Source of the DNA: Methanomassiliicoccaceae archaeon
GTDB taxonomy: Archaea; Thermoplasmatota; Thermoplasmata; Methanomassiliicoccales; Methanomethylophilaceae
Direction of reading: 5' to 3'
Assembly: GCA_034928305.1 (NCBI GenBank)
Contig: JAYFOZ010000002.1
Span: forward strand, 593,182 to 657,181
DNA: 64,000 nucleotides
The notes beneath the pieces were generated by a model. It worked only from the letters and a program-made list of their open reading frames with translations. It was not told the DNA's origin and searched no databases. The position numbers were made by a program, and so were the translations under genes. Of this stretch, positions 1 through 8,522 are shown piece by piece; the first letter of the stretch is position 1; each line of letters opens with the position of its first letter.

Positions 1-506
1 TCGTTCTCGTAGTCCCCGGGAGCTCTGGCAAGGCTCATGTTCCAGTAAGTGGAACCGGGGATCACCATCTCGTTGATCAGGAAAAAGTGATTTATGCTGT
101 CAAAAGCGTGTATTGCACCGGCTCTTCTGACGGCAATGACCGCGGCCCCGACCTTTCTTCTGAGAGGGTTGCCGTCTTTTGTCTTGCAAGAGTAACCGAT
201 TCTGTCCATGAGGATCTTCGCCTCCGGGCTCAGGTCGGCGTAATATGTGGGCGAACCTATGATCACTCCGTCGGAAGACACCATCTTCTGGGAGAACTCG
301 TTTAGCGGATCGTCGTCTTGGACACATCTGCCGTCCAGGTTCTTTTTGCATCTTCCGCAGGCGTGGCATGTGTGCATGTCCACTCCTCCGACCTGCACGA
401 ACTCGGTCTCGATGCCGTTCTCTTCAAGGACGGACAATACCGACATTAACATGTGCGCTGTGTTCCCATTCTTACGGGGGCTGCAATTGAATGCTGTGAC
501 TTTCAT
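1..506 (-). CDS. Flavodoxin-family NAD(P)H-dependent FMN reductase (partial, C-terminus outside window)
   Basis: The gene starts at an ATG at 506 on the minus strand and runs off the left edge, giving about 168 residues. The N-terminus MKVTAFNCSPRKNGNT is the phosphate-binding loop of the FMN-reductase flavodoxin fold. It is followed by a cysteine cluster, CHACGRCKKN, like those of archaeal iron-sulfur flavoproteins, then GSPTYYADLS, the flavin-contacting strand typical of this family. A role in anaerobic electron transfer is inferred and the substrate is unknown. Two further flavoproteins of this type lie at 7031-7567 and 41094-41642. Confidence 0.85.
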   Translation of the reverse strand, partial: MKVTAFNCSPRKNGNTAHMLMSVLSVLEENGIETEFVQVGGVDMHTCHACGRCKKNLDGRCVQDDDPLNEFSQKMVSSDGVIIGSPTYYADLSPEAKILMDRIGYSCKTKDGNPLRRKVGAAVIAVRRAGAIHAFDSINHFFLINEMVIPGSTYWNMSLARAPGDYEN

Positions 507-610
507 TTGGACGTCCTGCTTTTCGCAATCGGGAGAAGCGCTTTATCTTTTAATAAATGACCCATCGACGGGCTCGTCACGTATATGTAGGGGAATTATA
601 ATCCGTAGCT

Positions 611-1381
611 ATGCCCATAGCCAAGCTGAACGGGGTAAGGTTCTCCTACTCCGTAACGGGGTCGGGAGACCCCTTGGTCCTCCTTGCGGGATTCGGCAGC
701 AGCATGGATTTCTGGAAAGATGTGATACCCGAGGCTTCCGAACGCTTTACGGTCGTCACGGTCGACAACAGGGGGTCCGGTGCTACAGAATATGACGGCC
801 CGTTCACCATAAACGACATGGCCGAGGACGTCGCCGAACTCCTGAAAAAGCTGTCTTTTGAAAAAGCCCACGTCCTTGGATGGTCCATGGGGTCCCAGAT
901 AGCGCAGTCCCTCGCGATCGGCTACCCTGAACGCGTTTCCACGCTGGCACTTGTTTCTTCATATCTCCGGAGGCCGGAGCGTTCCTCTTTCATGCTCAAC
1001 GGTATGATCGAGGCCATAAGGGATGGGATGCCGCTGAAATACCTCAGTGTTCCGTTGAAGGCCATGTGCTTCCCCGAAAGGTATTTCATCGTCAAGAAAA
1101 GGACGGCTGCGGAGGATTTCGGATACAGCGTCGACGGCTTGGCCGACCAGATAAAAGCGGTGGACCTTTATTCGACGGAAGACAACGCACATATGATCAT
1201 GGCGCCGACCCTTTCGATACATGGTTCAGAAGACTATATGGTGCCGCCGGAGTTCGGCGATGCGCTGGCGGACAGGATACGGGACTGCACCATGATAAGA
1301 CTTAGAGGCGAAGGCCACAACATCATGCCTTCCAAGTACGTGGAAAGTTATTTTTCCTTCGCGATGTCTCACGGAAGGTAA
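611..1381 (+). CDS. Alpha/beta-fold hydrolase
   Basis: A 256-residue single-domain alpha/beta hydrolase of usual length. Visible elements are the oxyanion region LAGFGSSMDFW near residue 26, the nucleophile elbow GWSMGS around residue 95, the acid in SEDYMVPP near residue 209 and the catalytic histidine in GEGHN near residue 236. The substrate cannot be read from sequence; esterases, lactonases and C-C hydrolases share this layout. The last 13 bases overlap the end of the convergent YkgJ-type gene. The ATG at 611 directly follows the element TATAATCCGTAGCT. Confidence 0.85.
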   Translation: MPIAKLNGVRFSYSVTGSGDPLVLLAGFGSSMDFWKDVIPEASERFTVVTVDNRGSGATEYDGPFTINDMAEDVAELLKKLSFEKAHVLGWSMGSQIAQSLAIGYPERVSTLALVSSYLRRPERSSFMLNGMIEAIRDGMPLKYLSVPLKAMCFPERYFIVKKRTAAEDFGYSVDGLADQIKAVDLYSTEDNAHMIMAPTLSIHGSEDYMVPPEFGDALADRIRDCTMIRLRGEGHNIMPSKYVESYFSFAMSHGR

Positions 1382-1899
1382 CCGTCGGACCTGATGAGTC
1401 TAGCTTCCTCTACTTTGGAAGCGATCGTATCCCTGATATTTTTCGTGCATGGCCAGGAATCATCCATGTAATCGACGAGCTCCAAGATATCAGCGTTCTC
1501 GTTGACTATGGCCAGATATACGCGGCTCATGAAGGTGGAAACAAGATAGGGGAACTCCCTGCATATTTCCGGGCGGTCCTTCCAGACGGTGCATCCTTTG
1601 TCTTTGCTCAGGAATGCGCATGGGTTCGTCTTAAGGAGCATTATCTTCCCGTCCCCGGCGACCGCCGCATATCTAGACATGAATTCTCCGAGCGGGACCC
1701 TGGCCGCGGAAGATATCCTATCGACCTCTTCGGGGAGGATCGTTATCCGTTTTTGGTGGCAACATTTGCCGCATTCTTGGCATGGGAAAGAGGCATTGTA
1801 CTGCTCACAGATGCCATATGCAAGGTCAAGATCCTTCTTCATCATCTCAGATATCTCTGCAAGTCCCTGAAGAACGTAACGTCCCCTGTATACAGCCAT
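1369..1899 (-). CDS. YkgJ-family cysteine cluster protein
   Basis: A 176-residue protein with the family signature CQECGKCCHQ (about residues 40-49), followed by a spaced Cys in NPCAFL, a Cys in GCTVW, and RPEICREFP. These eight or so cysteines are thought to bind zinc or an Fe-S cluster. The family (UPF0153) is widespread in methanogens and its biochemical role is not established. It is convergent with the hydrolase and overlaps it by 13 bases. The zinc-ribbon membrane gene lies just upstream on the same strand. Confidence 0.85.
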   Translation of the reverse strand: MAVYRGRYVLQGLAEISEMMKKDLDLAYGICEQYNASFPCQECGKCCHQKRITILPEEVDRISSAARVPLGEFMSRYAAVAGDGKIMLLKTNPCAFLSKDKGCTVWKDRPEICREFPYLVSTFMSRVYLAIVNENADILELVDYMDDSWPCTKNIRDTIASKVEEARLIRSDGYLP

Positions 1900-1910
1900 T
1901 CAAAAGCCCC

Positions 1911-2261
1911 TCAGATGTGTGCGAATCCCAGGATGAACCCCACCATGGAGAGCAGAAGCCCCGCCGCCGCGGCCACCATCAGGACCTTCTCCTTGTCGGG
2001 CTTCACAATGCGGACCGCATTGATCGCGTAACCGCCGATAAGCAGTCCGACCGCTCCGAGAGCTATCCCGGCGAAAGCCGTAAAAAACGCCAGAACAATG
2101 GATAGCGCACCACATGCCAGAACAGCACATGCCAGCACATTCACGTTGCGTTTCTTTGCGGCCTTGAACGGCATGTCCATGCGCCAGTCGCAGTTTTCGC
2201 AGAACAATGTGTCTTCTTGATTATCGGTTCCGCATTTCGGACAGATCATAAACACTGCCAT
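1911..2261 (-). CDS. Zinc-ribbon protein with two membrane segments
   Basis: A 116-residue protein. The N-terminal zinc ribbon has CPKCGTDN and CENCDW (about residues 8-26). A basic linker follows, then two hydrophobic segments (about residues 38-70 and 88-113) separated by a short loop with DKEK. This is the plan of DUF4190-like archaeal membrane proteins of unknown function. A second in-frame ATG at 2249 is an alternative start. Similar ribbon-plus-membrane proteins occur at 21151-21726 and 37508-38008. Confidence 0.75.
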   Translation of the reverse strand: MAVFMICPKCGTDNQEDTLFCENCDWRMDMPFKAAKKRNVNVLACAVLACGALSIVLAFFTAFAGIALGAVGLLIGGYAINAVRIVKPDKEKVLMVAAAAGLLLSMVGFILGFAHI

Positions 2262-2298
2262 TTTCTTCCTGGATTTAACCCTATCGGAACAGGAGAAT

Positions 2299-2904
2299 TT
2301 AGGGGCCCAGACCGTCGGGTTTTATGAAATTGCACTCGGAACGGCTCCTTACGGTCCCGAAACGGGTCCTGTCGGTAACGGTTTCAAGACATCCTCTGAC
2401 AAAAATGGAAAATCGCGAAGCGATCTCTTCCGGCGTCCTGTAACGGTACGATATCCCGTTTCTGACAGTGTCGCCCTCGGATGCCCGCATGTCGTCGGGC
2501 GAGAACGATCTGATATACAGCCTCCCTCCCGGACGGAGTATGCGGAAACATTCGGACGCGAACTTCTCAAGTCCGTCGTCGTCCAGGTGCTCCGTGACGT
2601 GAACGGCGTATATCCCGTCGAAAGTCCCGTCTGAAAACGGCATTTCCGTACAGTCGGAAACGATGAACCGTGCGCTGTCGCCCAGGCGTTCCTCGCATGA
2701 ACTAACCGCACCGGGGGAGAAATCTATGCCTGTGACATCGAAACCCATTTCCATAAGTGCCGTGGACGTCTTTCCGTTCCCGCATCCCACGTCCAAAACA
2801 GAGCTGCCTGCGGAAAGGCCCAGGTCCGGTACCTTAGATGCCCCCCTCCATGCTCTCGGCTGCCTGCGGTACAGCTCGTCCCAAGCTTTCCTGTCCCCTT
2901 CCAT
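2299..2904 (-). CDS. Class I SAM-dependent methyltransferase
   Basis: About 201 residues from the ATG at 2904. Motif I is VLDVGCGNGKTS, with motif II near GFDVTGIDFSP, and the motif IV region is VHVTEHL followed by ILRPGGRLYIRSF. The reading frame is open further upstream, but the start at 2904 precedes the conserved DRKAWDELYRR segment, and the longer reading would overlap the divergent ligase gene and its promoter. It is a small-molecule methyltransferase of the Methyltransf_11 type with unknown substrate. Confidence 0.82.
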   Translation of the reverse strand: MEGDRKAWDELYRRQPRAWRGASKVPDLGLSAGSSVLDVGCGNGKTSTALMEMGFDVTGIDFSPGAVSSCEERLGDSARFIVSDCTEMPFSDGTFDGIYAVHVTEHLDDDGLEKFASECFRILRPGGRLYIRSFSPDDMRASEGDTVRNGISYRYRTPEEIASRFSIFVRGCLETVTDRTRFGTVRSRSECNFIKPDGLGP

Positions 2905-2971
2905 ACTGGCAGTGCAACGGGCTCGCTCAATATAAATAAAGGGATTCGATAAGGAAACGCAGTGGACTACC

Positions 2972-4270
2972 ATGTTCTGGAACTCCGAGATAGAATGTTT
3001 GCCCAGGGAAGAATTGAGGAAACTGCAGTACAGCAGTATTAAGTCCCTCATATCGAAGCTCTATTCTTCCAACGCATTTTACAAGCACAAGATGGATTCC
3101 GTAAATGTAAAACCGGACGATATCAGATCCCTATCCGACATTTCCAAGCTTCCCTTCATGACCAAACAGGAATTCAGGGACAACTATCCGACCAAGATGT
3201 TCTCTGTTCCGAACACGGACATCGTAAGATACCACGTCTCTTCCGGTACCACCGGTAAGCCCACGCTCGTCGGATATACGAGGAACGACCTCGATTATTG
3301 GACAGATGCGCTTGCACGCTCGCTGACGTCCATAGGGGTCGGCGAGGACGATACCCTGCAAGTCTCCTATGGGTATGGGCTGTTCACGGGAGGGCTGGGA
3401 CTCCACTACGGTGCCGAGAGGGTCGGGGCCTCCGTGCTCCCTGCCAGCACCGGAAGCACCGAGCGCCAGCTCGAGCTGATGCAGGACCTGGAGGTCACTG
3501 TGATCGCATGTACCCCCTCGTACTTCATACACATGATGGACGTGGCCAAGGAGATAGGGATAGATTTCCTGAGGGACACCAAACTGAGGAAGGCGGTCCT
3601 CGGGGCCGAACCTTGGAGCGAAGGGATCAGAAAACGCATCGAGGAATCTTCCGGCATCAGAGCCTACGACATTTACGGAACGTCCGAGCTGGCCGGTCCG
3701 ATGTTCACCGAATGCGAGGAGCGCAACGGCATCCACATATGCGGAGACATGGCCTATATGGAGACCATCGACCCGGACAGCGGCGAATCTCTGGAATCCG
3801 GAGAGAGAGGGGAACTCGTCATCACCATGCTGAAGAAAGAAGCATTCCCGCTCGTAAGGTACAGGATCCGCGACCTCTCCGCGGTTTATGACGACGTATG
3901 TGCATGCGGCAGGAGCTCCCCCCGCATCGCCAGGATATCAGGGAGGTCGGACGATATGCTTATCGTCCGCGGCATCAACGTATTCCCATCCCAGATCGAG
4001 TACGCGCTCATGCAGGTCCCGCAGGTGGGCAACCAATATATGATCCTGCTCACCAGGGACGGCGCTTTGGATAACATGGTTGTACAGGTCGAGATAAATC
4101 CGGAATCTTTCAGCGACAAGGTCGAAGACATGATTTCCCTGCGCTCCCACATAGAGAGCGAACTTAAAAAATACCTCAACCTTGCTGTACACGTGGAGCT
4201 CAAGGCCCCGGGAGAGCTACCGAGGTTCGACGGTAAAGCGTCGAGAGTGAAAGACAAGAGGTCGTTATAA
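2972..4270 (+). CDS. paaK: Phenylacetate-CoA ligase (aryl-acid CoA ligase), copy 1
   Basis: A 432-residue AMP-forming ligase of usual PaaK length. It has the AMP-binding P-loop SSGTTGKPT (residues 90-98), the adenine-contacting motif YGTSELAGP (235-243) and the hinge motif GRSDDMLIVRG (324-334), then the small C-terminal domain. It should activate phenylacetate or another aryl acid to the CoA thioester. It begins a tight operon with TAATG overlap to the ACT gene. In archaea this family commonly accompanies indolepyruvate oxidoreductase, which is present downstream. A paralog lies at 5729-7030. Confidence 0.92.
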   Translation: MFWNSEIECLPREELRKLQYSSIKSLISKLYSSNAFYKHKMDSVNVKPDDIRSLSDISKLPFMTKQEFRDNYPTKMFSVPNTDIVRYHVSSGTTGKPTLVGYTRNDLDYWTDALARSLTSIGVGEDDTLQVSYGYGLFTGGLGLHYGAERVGASVLPASTGSTERQLELMQDLEVTVIACTPSYFIHMMDVAKEIGIDFLRDTKLRKAVLGAEPWSEGIRKRIEESSGIRAYDIYGTSELAGPMFTECEERNGIHICGDMAYMETIDPDSGESLESGERGELVITMLKKEAFPLVRYRIRDLSAVYDDVCACGRSSPRIARISGRSDDMLIVRGINVFPSQIEYALMQVPQVGNQYMILLTRDGALDNMVVQVEINPESFSDKVEDMISLRSHIESELKKYLNLAVHVELKAPGELPRFDGKASRVKDKRSL

Positions 4271-4698
4271 TGCCAGAAGAGAACGTGATCATTCAGCTTT
4301 CAATTTTTGTGAACAACGAGCCGGGACGTCTGGCCGCGATAGCCAGGACGCTAAAGGAGAGCAACGTTAACATGAAGGCGTTCAACCTTGCGGAGTCCGC
4401 CGAGTTCGGGATACTGCGCGCAATCGTCGACGATCCCGAGGAGTCGTTCGAGAAGATAAAACAGAAAGGCATAATCGTCAAAAAGACCCAGGTGATAGGA
4501 ATAGTCATCAATGATGCGCCCGGTTCTCTTTTCGATGCCGCCGATGTCTGCGGCCGCGAGGGAATAAACATCGAATACGGATACGCATATGCAGGAAAGA
4601 AACTCTCTGCGTTCTTCATCCGTGTCGACGACCCCCACAGGGCCGTAGCGGCACTCAAAAAAGCAGGCATAGCCCTCGTGAAAGGAACGGATATCTGA
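4270..4698 (+). CDS. Tandem ACT-domain protein
   Basis: A 142-residue protein made of two ACT repeats. The first starts at QLSIFVNNEPGRLAAIA (about residues 9-25) and the second at IGIVINDAPGSLFDAA (about residues 76-91). ACT pairs bind amino acids. Free-standing versions next to PaaK and Ior genes are thought to sense aromatic amino acids. The start overlaps the ligase stop by one base and its own stop overlaps the next start (TGATG), so the three genes are translationally coupled. Confidence 0.88.
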   Translation: MPEENVIIQLSIFVNNEPGRLAAIARTLKESNVNMKAFNLAESAEFGILRAIVDDPEESFEKIKQKGIIVKKTQVIGIVINDAPGSLFDAADVCGREGINIEYGYAYAGKKLSAFFIRVDDPHRAVAALKKAGIALVKGTDI

Positions 4699-5636
4699 TG
4701 AGCAACCTCAATGTCGCTGTACTGGGCGCCAAGGATGTCGCAGGGGATATCGGGAAGAAAGGCACAGTTACCGATATCACGTTTTTCGAACTCAAGAAAG
4801 GGAATGATTCCGTCACGTTGCTGGAGCCTTCGAAATATCCGGAGAAGATGTCTTCGATATTCTACACGGTCGAGATGGCCGAATTCGCAATACTGGTCGT
4901 CGATAAGATAGATTCGTTCCTCGGCGAGACCATATTGATGGCGGATTGCGTCGGAATATCCAAAGGATGGATCGTACTCAGAAATTACATTCAGCCCGAG
5001 CAGCTGAAACCGCTGATTGCCGGAACATGCATGGAAAATTACGAATTCAAGGAGCTTGAGCCAATAACGATGAGGGACGAGCTCCTTAAGCTGGTGGCCG
5101 AGCAGAACAGGAAGCCGGGGGACGGTACAAGCGGTTCCTGCCCGGTGGACAGCCATTTCAACGTCAAGGGGGTTGGGACGGTCGTTCTCGGATCCGTCGC
5201 CGAAGGACACTTCCGAAAGCACGACAAGATGACCCTCCTGCCGCTCAAGCGGGAAGTGGTCCTGAAATCGATCCAGAAGCATGATATAGACGCAGATGAC
5301 GCCGTGAAAGGCGACCACGTAGGACTCGCGCTCAGGGGCATAGAGTCCGACGATCTCGACAGGGGATTTGTGCTCACAACCGACCGCGAAGTGACGATGA
5401 CGCGTAAGTTCACCGGTAAAGTAGAAATGGTGAAGTATTGGAAGAATCCGCTGAAGGACGGGATGGTCATGCATCTGGGACATTGGATGCAGATGGTCCC
5501 ATGCGTTGTATCCGTCTCGGGAGAAGAAGTCACTCTCAACATGGAGTCCGATCTGATCTACAAGCCCGGCGACAAGGCGGTGCTGATGTATTTGGAAGGC
5601 GGGAAGCTCAGGGTCGCAGGTACCGTGACCCTCTGA
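4698..5636 (+). CDS. SelB/EF-Tu-like protein with degenerate GTPase domain
   Basis: A 312-residue protein. Residues about 1-110 occupy the position of an EF-Tu/SelB G domain but show no GxxxxGK[ST] P-loop: the equivalent stretch reads GAKDVAGDIGKKGT. Residues about 145-235 match elongation-factor domain II, with FNVKGVGTVVLGSVAEG and GDHVGLALRGIESDDLDRG closely resembling SelB. A third beta-rich segment follows. GTP hydrolysis is doubtful. It is coupled to the ACT gene by TGATG and lies between two aryl-CoA ligases. The function is unknown; regulation or an RNA/protein-binding role is inference only. Confidence 0.78.
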   Translation: MSNLNVAVLGAKDVAGDIGKKGTVTDITFFELKKGNDSVTLLEPSKYPEKMSSIFYTVEMAEFAILVVDKIDSFLGETILMADCVGISKGWIVLRNYIQPEQLKPLIAGTCMENYEFKELEPITMRDELLKLVAEQNRKPGDGTSGSCPVDSHFNVKGVGTVVLGSVAEGHFRKHDKMTLLPLKREVVLKSIQKHDIDADDAVKGDHVGLALRGIESDDLDRGFVLTTDREVTMTRKFTGKVEMVKYWKNPLKDGMVMHLGHWMQMVPCVVSVSGEEVTLNMESDLIYKPGDKAVLMYLEGGKLRVAGTVTL

Positions 5637-5728
5637 TGCCGTTTTCAAGCCTGGAGACCTAAAGCTATAAGTCGTAGCTCAATATTCGGGAAATAACGTG
5701 CTAGTCGATAGCACGGAGCGTGTATCGC

Positions 5729-7030
5729 ATGGCATACTGGAACAAAGAATTGGAAACCAAGCCGAAAGAAGAATTACAGAAGATGCAGCTGGCTCTGTTG
5801 AGGAACGAGCTGCGGACAATGTACGATTCCTCCAAGTTCATACACGACAAGATGAAGTCTGTCGGTCTTCTCCCCGAGGATATCGACAGTTTCGAGAAAT
5901 TCAGAAATGTCCCCTTCATGAAAAAGACGGACCTGAGGGACAATTACCCGGACAACCTGTTCGTTAAACCCTATCACGAGCTTGTGAGGCTTCACGTTTC
6001 CTCCGGTACGACCGGGAATCCCACCGTCGTGGGATATACGCAGAACGACCTTGACAACTGGGCCGAATCGCTGGACAGGGGAATGACGTCCTTCGGCATG
6101 TCCAGGGACGATATTCTTCAGAACTTCCATGGATACGGCCTATTCACCGGGGGCCTCGGAGTCCATTACGCTGCAGAGAGGATGGGCGTGACCGTCCTCC
6201 CGATAAGCACCGGGAATACCGAAAGGCAGATCAAGATGATGCAGGACCTCCCCATCACCTCTTTCGCGGGAACGCCCTCTTACATGTTCCATATCGCCGA
6301 TGTATGCGACCAGAAAGGCATCGACATCAGGAGGGATACGAAGGTCCGCTATGCAATTGCAGGCGGCGAGCCCTGGTCGGAGAGCATGAGGCACAAGCTT
6401 CAGGAAAGGACCGGGATAAAGGTCCATAACTGCTACGGTGCCAGCGAGTTCTATGGGCCCATGTTCCTGGAATGCGACAAACAGGACGGATTGCATGTAT
6501 GGGCCGATCTTGCGTACGTCGAGGTGCTCGATAAGAACGGCGATCAGTGCGCCGACGGGGAGAGGGGAGAGCTCGTCGTGACAATGCTCAAGAAAGAGGC
6601 GTTCCCGCTTATCCGTTACAAGATCGGTGATATTTCCTCGCTTACGTGGGAGAAGTGCGGTTGCGGACGTACACACCCGAGACTGATGCGCATATCCGGA
6701 CGTACGGACGATATGCTCATCGTCCGCGGAGTGAATGTTTTCCCGTCGCAGATCGAGGGCGTGATCGGCGAGTTCGCGTTCCTGACACCTTTCTATAAGA
6801 TAACGCTCACGAACGAGAATTTCATGGACAGCATGACGGTCGATGTCGAGATCAGTGAAGACTCCCTGACCGAGGATACGGTATCCATAGACAAGATGGC
6901 CCGCTCTGTGGAGTCGCGCCTGAAAGATGTCCTGAACATCAAGGCGACCGTCCATCTTACGCTGCCGGGCTCCCTCGAAAGGTTCGAGGGGAAGTCCTGC
7001 CACGTGAAGGACCTGCGCAGATACGATTGA
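5729..7030 (+). CDS. paaK: Phenylacetate-CoA ligase (aryl-acid CoA ligase), copy 2
   Basis: A 433-residue paralog of the ligase at 2972, with the same opening (MAYWNKELE against MFWNSEIE), P-loop SSGTTGNPT, YGASEFYGPMF and GRTDDMLIVRG. The ATG at 5729 is chosen over the GTG at 5720 because GGAG at 5715-5718 lies ten bases before it and homology begins there. The changed residue after the P-loop and the different YGASEF motif suggest a different aryl substrate. It is separated by 92 bases from the SelB-like gene, so it may have its own promoter. Confidence 0.9.
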   Translation: MAYWNKELETKPKEELQKMQLALLRNELRTMYDSSKFIHDKMKSVGLLPEDIDSFEKFRNVPFMKKTDLRDNYPDNLFVKPYHELVRLHVSSGTTGNPTVVGYTQNDLDNWAESLDRGMTSFGMSRDDILQNFHGYGLFTGGLGVHYAAERMGVTVLPISTGNTERQIKMMQDLPITSFAGTPSYMFHIADVCDQKGIDIRRDTKVRYAIAGGEPWSESMRHKLQERTGIKVHNCYGASEFYGPMFLECDKQDGLHVWADLAYVEVLDKNGDQCADGERGELVVTMLKKEAFPLIRYKIGDISSLTWEKCGCGRTHPRLMRISGRTDDMLIVRGVNVFPSQIEGVIGEFAFLTPFYKITLTNENFMDSMTVDVEISEDSLTEDTVSIDKMARSVESRLKDVLNIKATVHLTLPGSLERFEGKSCHVKDLRRYD

Positions 7031-7567
7031 TCATCCCGTGATGCGGTTGATGAAGTCCCTCATCTTCTCGGTATAAAGGGGGCGGTTTATCTCGTCCTTG
7101 TCCGCGTACGGGACGGCGAAGGACGATAAATACGTCATATGATAGTATTCGCACATATCCAGCATCCCGCTTACCGCGTAAGATGCGACATATTCGTCGT
7201 CGCCCATGGTCATTGCCAGGGCGACCCTCTTGCCGTCGAGGGAGTCGTACATGCAATGCAGGCGTTCCAAAAACGCTTTGGTGCATGCGGTAAACTGCCA
7301 CATATAGATCGGACTGGCTATTATCAGCAGCTCGGAATCGTCAACGATATGGAATATGGGCTGCATGTCGTCCACTATGGTGCACTTGCCTTCGTTGCCT
7401 TTTTTCTGACAGACGCCGCAGTTGCTGCATCCGCGGATGTCCTTGTCAAAAAGGGTTACGACATCAACATCGCATCCTGCGTTTTTCAGCCCGGCGCTGA
7501 GATTCTTGATAAGTTCCGAAGTATAGCCGTTGCTTCTAGGTGTCCCGCTTAATATGGCGATCTTCAT
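7031..7567 (-). CDS. Flavodoxin-family NAD(P)H-dependent oxidoreductase with cysteine cluster
   Basis: A 178-residue protein with the FMN phosphate loop MKIAILSGTPRSNGYTSE at the start and the cysteine group CSNCGVCQKKGNEGKC (about residues 47-62) of iron-sulfur flavoproteins. ASPIYMWQ near residue 86 contacts the flavin. It is convergent with the second aryl-CoA ligase with no gap. Electron transfer between ferredoxin and an organic acceptor is inferred from the family. Confidence 0.86.
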   Translation of the reverse strand: MKIAILSGTPRSNGYTSELIKNLSAGLKNAGCDVDVVTLFDKDIRGCSNCGVCQKKGNEGKCTIVDDMQPIFHIVDDSELLIIASPIYMWQFTACTKAFLERLHCMYDSLDGKRVALAMTMGDDEYVASYAVSGMLDMCEYYHMTYLSSFAVPYADKDEINRPLYTEKMRDFINRITG

Positions 7568-7618
7568 CTTACGCCTCGGTTCCTGGAAGCAGGTACAACA
7601 AGATAACCGTTTGCCGGG

Positions 7619-8278
7619 TCACTCGACGCTCAGGACTTTTCCTTCCCTCGATACCGTGTATACTTTCAGAGGAATGTTCTTGCCGCTGATTTTGAGCGCT
7701 TCCCTCACCGCGCGGGTCATGCTCCCGCAGCAGGGAACTTCCATCCTCACCAAGGTCACGGAACGGATATCGTTGCTTCTGAATATCTCGGAGAGCTTCT
7801 CGCTGTAGTCGGTTGAGTCCAGCTTGGGGCATCCGACGATCGTGATACGCCCTTTTATGAACTTCTCGTGGAAATTCTTCACTGCGAAAGCGGTGCAGTC
7901 GGCCGCTATCAGGAGGTCCCTTCCTTCGAACCAAGGAGCTTTCACCGGGACGAGCTTGATCTGTATCGGCCACTGGGATAATTCCCCCTCGGCCGTGGAG
8001 TTGCCGCCGATGGAGATCACCGAGGGCACATCCGAACAGCTGCACGGGACGTTCTGGATACCGGGGTTCTCGACGAAGGCCGGAGCCTCCCTCACTTCGA
8101 ACGATATCGCATCTTGGGGGCACGCCGGCAGACAGTTTCCAAGTCCGTCGCAGTAGTCCTCGCGTACCAACTTGGCTTTGCCGTCTACGAGCGCCAATGC
8201 CCCCTCTTGGCATGCATCGATGCACAGTCCGCAGCCGTTGCACCTTTCTTCGTCGATCTTGATCATCTGTCTCTTCAT
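7619..8278 (-). CDS. Two-cluster 4Fe-4S ferredoxin with a C-terminal domain
   Basis: About 219 residues from the ATG at 8278. The N-terminal ferredoxin part has CNGCGLCIDAC and, in the second half, CDGLGNCLPACP, one cysteine spacing being altered by an insertion (CDGLGNC). The C-terminal half carries further cysteines (CSCS, AADC, VGCP, EVPCCGSM) that could hold another metal centre. The frame is open upstream, but the chosen start lies just before the first ferredoxin strand. It is a plausible electron partner for the nearby IorAB and flavoprotein. Confidence 0.83.
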   Translation of the reverse strand: MKRQMIKIDEERCNGCGLCIDACQEGALALVDGKAKLVREDYCDGLGNCLPACPQDAISFEVREAPAFVENPGIQNVPCSCSDVPSVISIGGNSTAEGELSQWPIQIKLVPVKAPWFEGRDLLIAADCTAFAVKNFHEKFIKGRITIVGCPKLDSTDYSEKLSEIFRSNDIRSVTLVRMEVPCCGSMTRAVREALKISGKNIPLKVYTVSREGKVLSVE

Positions 8279-8343
8279 ACGGAGTAATCGACGGCACAGT
8301 ATACATACCGCAAGTATTCGTTCGGAAACCATTCAGAGAAAGT

Positions 8344-8425
8344 GCGGGGGATGGGATTCGAACCCATGAACCGCTAAGGACAGGATCCTAAGTCCTGCGC
8401 CGTTGACCAGCTTGGCAACCCCCGC
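8344..8425 (-). tRNA. tRNA-Leu (anticodon UAG)
   Basis: An 82-base class II tRNA on the minus strand. The acceptor arms GCGGGGG and CCCCCGC pair fully. The anticodon stem CAGGA/TCCTG encloses the loop CTTAGGA, giving anticodon UAG. A long variable arm and the T-arm ATGGGTTCGAATCCCAT are present. No intron and no encoded CCA. Confidence 0.96.
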
Positions 8426-8522
8426 TCAGCCGAAGTATGTAGGACTTGTTTTTATTATTTATGACTCAAGTAAGCTATTTTAATAAAACGGTAGCAATAC
8501 ACAGCAACACAAGAGGATGAAA

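Noticed and set aside
4293..5648. 451-codon minus-strand frame
   Set aside because: Antisense to the ACT and SelB-like genes, which have clear homology and operon overlaps; the frame has no recognisable domain.
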